From: Sulfitobacter indolifex
Lineage (GTDB): Bacteria; Pseudomonadota; Alphaproteobacteria; Rhodobacterales; Rhodobacteraceae
DNA: 64,000 nucleotides
NCBI RefSeq assembly: GCF_022788655.1
Contig: NZ_CP084951.1
Span: forward strand, 620,001-684,000
Reading direction: 5' to 3'
Shown: piece after piece, positions 62,239-64,000 of the stretch
Layout: the number at the start of each line of letters is the position of its first letter
Numbering within the stretch: position 1 is the first letter of the stretch
The notes under the pieces: generated by a model
The model's input: only the letters and a program-made list of their open reading frames with translations
Databases searched by the model: none
What the model was told of the DNA's origin: nothing
Position numbers and translations under genes: made by a program

Positions 62239-63032
62239 TTCCAGAGACCAACGCGCGCCGTTTCGGTCACGGCCCGCGCCCGGCGCTGGCGATCCATTGC
62301 TCGCTGGCGCATTCCGGTGCCTGGCGCGGCGTTGGGGCCGCCTTGTCGGACGAGCTGACCCTGCGGGCGTTCGATCTGCCGATGCACGGACGTTCTGGCG
62401 ATTGGGACGGGCAGGGCAATATCCACGATGTAGCGACCGATATGGCGCTGAGCCTGCTCGAAGCGCCGATGGACCTGATCGGCCATTCTTTCGGCGCGAC
62501 CGTGGCGCTGCGGCTGGCGATCGAACACCCCGAATTGGTGCGCAGCATGACCTTGATTGAGCCAGTCTATTTTGCCGCAGCCAAGCAGGATGATCCTGAC
62601 GCGATGGCCGAATACAACGATCAGAACGCGGCATTCGAGGCTGCGTTGGCCGAGGGCGACAAAGACACCGCCGCACGGCTGTTCAACCGGGTCTGGGGCG
62701 ATGGCACGAAATGGGATCAAATCCCTGAACCGACCCGCGCCTATATGGTGGACCGGATTGGATTTATCCCCGCTTCTTCACCCTTCCTTGGCGAAGACAG
62801 CGCCGGGTTGCTTGCGCCGGGCATGTTCGACCGCGCGTCGATGCCCGCGCTGCTGGTCGAGGGGAGCGCTTCGCCCAAGGCGGCACATGCGATCAACGAT
62901 TCGCTCATGCGCCGCCTGCCAAACGCGCGGCGGGTTTCAGTCGACGGGGCAGGGCATATGGTGCCCATCACCCACCCCGCCGAGGTCGCCGAGGCGATCC
63001 GCGATTTCCTGAGCGACGTGCCGCTGGTGTGA
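62235..63032 (+). CDS. alpha/beta hydrolase
   Basis: 265 residues with the alpha/beta hydrolase fold. The nucleophile elbow is GHSFGA near residue 84 (Ser86), the oxyanion region is in IHCSLAHSGAW, and the final His is in VDGAGHMVPITHPAEVAEAI. The substrate is unknown. The GTG start at 62235 overlaps the stop of the isomerase-like gene, so the two may act on the same aromatic or thioester compound. Confidence 0.85.
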   Translation: MIPETNARRFGHGPRPALAIHCSLAHSGAWRGVGAALSDELTLRAFDLPMHGRSGDWDGQGNIHDVATDMALSLLEAPMDLIGHSFGATVALRLAIEHPELVRSMTLIEPVYFAAAKQDDPDAMAEYNDQNAAFEAALAEGDKDTAARLFNRVWGDGTKWDQIPEPTRAYMVDRIGFIPASSPFLGEDSAGLLAPGMFDRASMPALLVEGSASPKAAHAINDSLMRRLPNARRVSVDGAGHMVPITHPAEVAEAIRDFLSDVPLV

Positions 63033-63036
63033 GGGT

Positions 63037-64000
63037 TTAAAAGTGGCTTAGGAACTGGTCGATCTGGTCGCGGCTGATCGACCAGTCGCAGACCATCCGC
63101 GCGGCCAGCATCTCGCCATCGTCACCGTCCAGCGTGCCGTCCCACAGGTAATAGCGCGCGCCTGCGTCATGCAGTTTGCGGTGGATGGCGCGGGGGAAGC
63201 GGGCGAAGATCATATTGGCCGCAGGCTCATGGAGAAACTTAACGCCCGCCTTGCGCAGCCCTTGGGCGAGATGCGCTGCGTTGGCATTGGCAATTTTGGC
63301 CGTTTCCAACCATGCGCCATCGGCGAGATAGCCCGCCATCTGCGCAGAAAGGAACCGGTGTTTGGAGAAAAGATGCGCCCCGCGTTTGCGACGTAGTTCA
63401 AACTCCCACGCTTTCTGGGGGTCGAAAAACACCACCGCCTCCACGCCCATACAGCCGTTTTTGGTCCCGCCGAAGCTGACAACATCAACGCCCGATTTCC
63501 ACGTCATCTCTGCCGGGGTGCAGCCTAGAGCCACCAGCGCATTTGCAAAACGCGCGCCGTCCATATGGACGGGTAGATCGTGTTCCTTGGCGACCGCTGT
63601 CAGCGCCTGCAATTCGTCAAGGCTATGGACGCCGCCGCGTTCGGTCACTTGGGTGATTGACACCGGGCCGCGCTGCGGGCTGTGCACATCGCCAAGACCC
63701 CGCGCGGTGATGGCGCGGCGCAGGGCGTCTGGGGTCATTTTGTCGTCGGTCTCGACCAGCGTCAGCTTGGCCGCGCCGCTGTAGAATTCAGGCGCATTGC
63801 ATTCGTCTTCTTCGATATGCGCGACTTTGGAGCAAAAGATCGTCTGCCACGGCTGGCAATAGCAGGCCAGCGCCAGCGCATTCGCTGCCGTTCCGGTTGC
63901 AACAAGATAGACCGCGGCCTCAGGTGCCTCAAACTGCTCACGTATCTGCGCGCGCACCTCGTCCATGATCGGGTCTTTGCCGTAGGGCATGGCGTAATCG
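63037..64000 (-). CDS. low-specificity L-threonine aldolase, 5' end cut by window
   Basis: PLP enzyme that cleaves threonine to glycine and acetaldehyde. The frame is open beyond the right edge (the codons before the apparent ATG read Asp-Tyr-Ala), and about 25 N-terminal residues of the family are missing. Signatures are DYAMPYGKDPIMDEV, VATGTAANALALACYC, PVHMDGARFANALVALG and the Schiff-base Lys in VVSFGGTKNGCMGVEAVV. It converges with the alpha/beta hydrolase with four bases between stops. Confidence 0.93.
   Translation of the reverse strand, partial: DYAMPYGKDPIMDEVRAQIREQFEAPEAAVYLVATGTAANALALACYCQPWQTIFCSKVAHIEEDECNAPEFYSGAAKLTLVETDDKMTPDALRRAITARGLGDVHSPQRGPVSITQVTERGGVHSLDELQALTAVAKEHDLPVHMDGARFANALVALGCTPAEMTWKSGVDVVSFGGTKNGCMGVEAVVFFDPQKAWEFELRRKRGAHLFSKHRFLSAQMAGYLADGAWLETAKIANANAAHLAQGLRKAGVKFLHEPAANMIFARFPRAIHRKLHDAGARYYLWDGTLDGDDGEMLAARMVCDWSISRDQIDQFLSHF

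Overview
The window looks like a chromosomal segment of an alphaproteobacterium of the Roseobacter group (Rhodobacteraceae; a Sulfitobacter-like genome is a reasonable guess that I cannot prove). Pointers are the high-GC coding sequence, the tiny aa3-type cytochrome oxidase subunit IV, the plant/alphaproteobacterial type GshA, a split F1F0 operon with only the F1 genes atpHAGDC, the hisC-tyrA-extensin gene chain, the polyhydroxybutyrate genes phaA-phaB and DUF2007, DUF2125 and DUF6173 proteins. Almost all DNA is coding, genes are tightly packed, and many pairs overlap by ATGA, TGATG or GTGA. I see no insertion sequence, prophage, CRISPR array, rRNA or tRNA.

Layout. 1-5.3 kb: CaCA antiporter end, pteridine-reductase-like SDR, an AT-rich structured gap, uvrC, pgsA, moaD, moaE. 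5.3-9.0 kb (minus): VOC glyoxalase, small coiled-coil membrane protein, large OmpA-family protein, ubiA. 9.0-11.8 kb: rsmE, membrane protein, gshA. 11.8-15.5 kb (minus): plsY, a dihydroorotase homologue without its metal ligands, a 34-residue membrane peptide, a tail-anchored protein, pyrB. 15.6-17.5 kb: atypical family 4 uracil-DNA glycosylase, LysE-type exporter, moaB. 17.5-25.4 kb: DsbD-N-like protein, YqgE, TsaC/Sua5, acyl-CoA dehydrogenase, MBL hydrolase, DUF6173 protein, CoxIV, lipoprotein, AzlCD exporter. 25.4-28.7 kb: molybdenum cofactor cluster fdhD, mobA and a mobB-moeA fusion. 28.7-36 kb: membrane protein, greA, ETF-ubiquinone oxidoreductase, TPR protein, ispE, polyprenyl diphosphate synthase. 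36-41 kb: DUF2007, tRNA methyltransferase-like, DUF465, phaB, phaA, EAL protein, tag. 41-46.6 kb: rpsD, hisC, tyrA, extensin-like, DUF2125, ChaC-like. 46.6-53 kb: a MotA/ExbB-like plus MotB/OmpA-like pair with a very long coiled coil, M23 peptidase, clpA. 53-64 kb: gloB, methyltransferase, atpHAGDC, H-type lectin, prs, HCCA isomerase-like, alpha/beta hydrolase, threonine aldolase (cut by the window end).

Themes. Molybdenum cofactor genes sit in three places (moaDE, moaB, fdhD-mobA-mobB/moeA). Ubiquinone and isoprenoid supply is represented by ubiA, ispE and a long-chain prenyl synthase, with ETF-QO feeding electrons into the quinone pool. Glutathione and methylglyoxal detoxification is represented by gshA, a GloA-like protein, gloB and a ChaC-like cyclotransferase. 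Pyrimidine synthesis is represented by pyrB, the PyrC-like protein and prs.

The window is mostly housekeeping. The items most worth a second look are the ion-driven motor-like pair at 46.6-49.8 kb with its roughly 450-residue periplasmic coiled coil, the apparently non-catalytic dihydroorotase in the pyrB locus with two uncharacterised genes in between, the MobB-MoeA fusion, the glycosylase with a changed catalytic motif, the lone H-type lectin behind the ATP synthase operon, and several well-formed inverted repeats in leader regions (uvrC, greA, ETF-QO, phaA-phaB, clpA).
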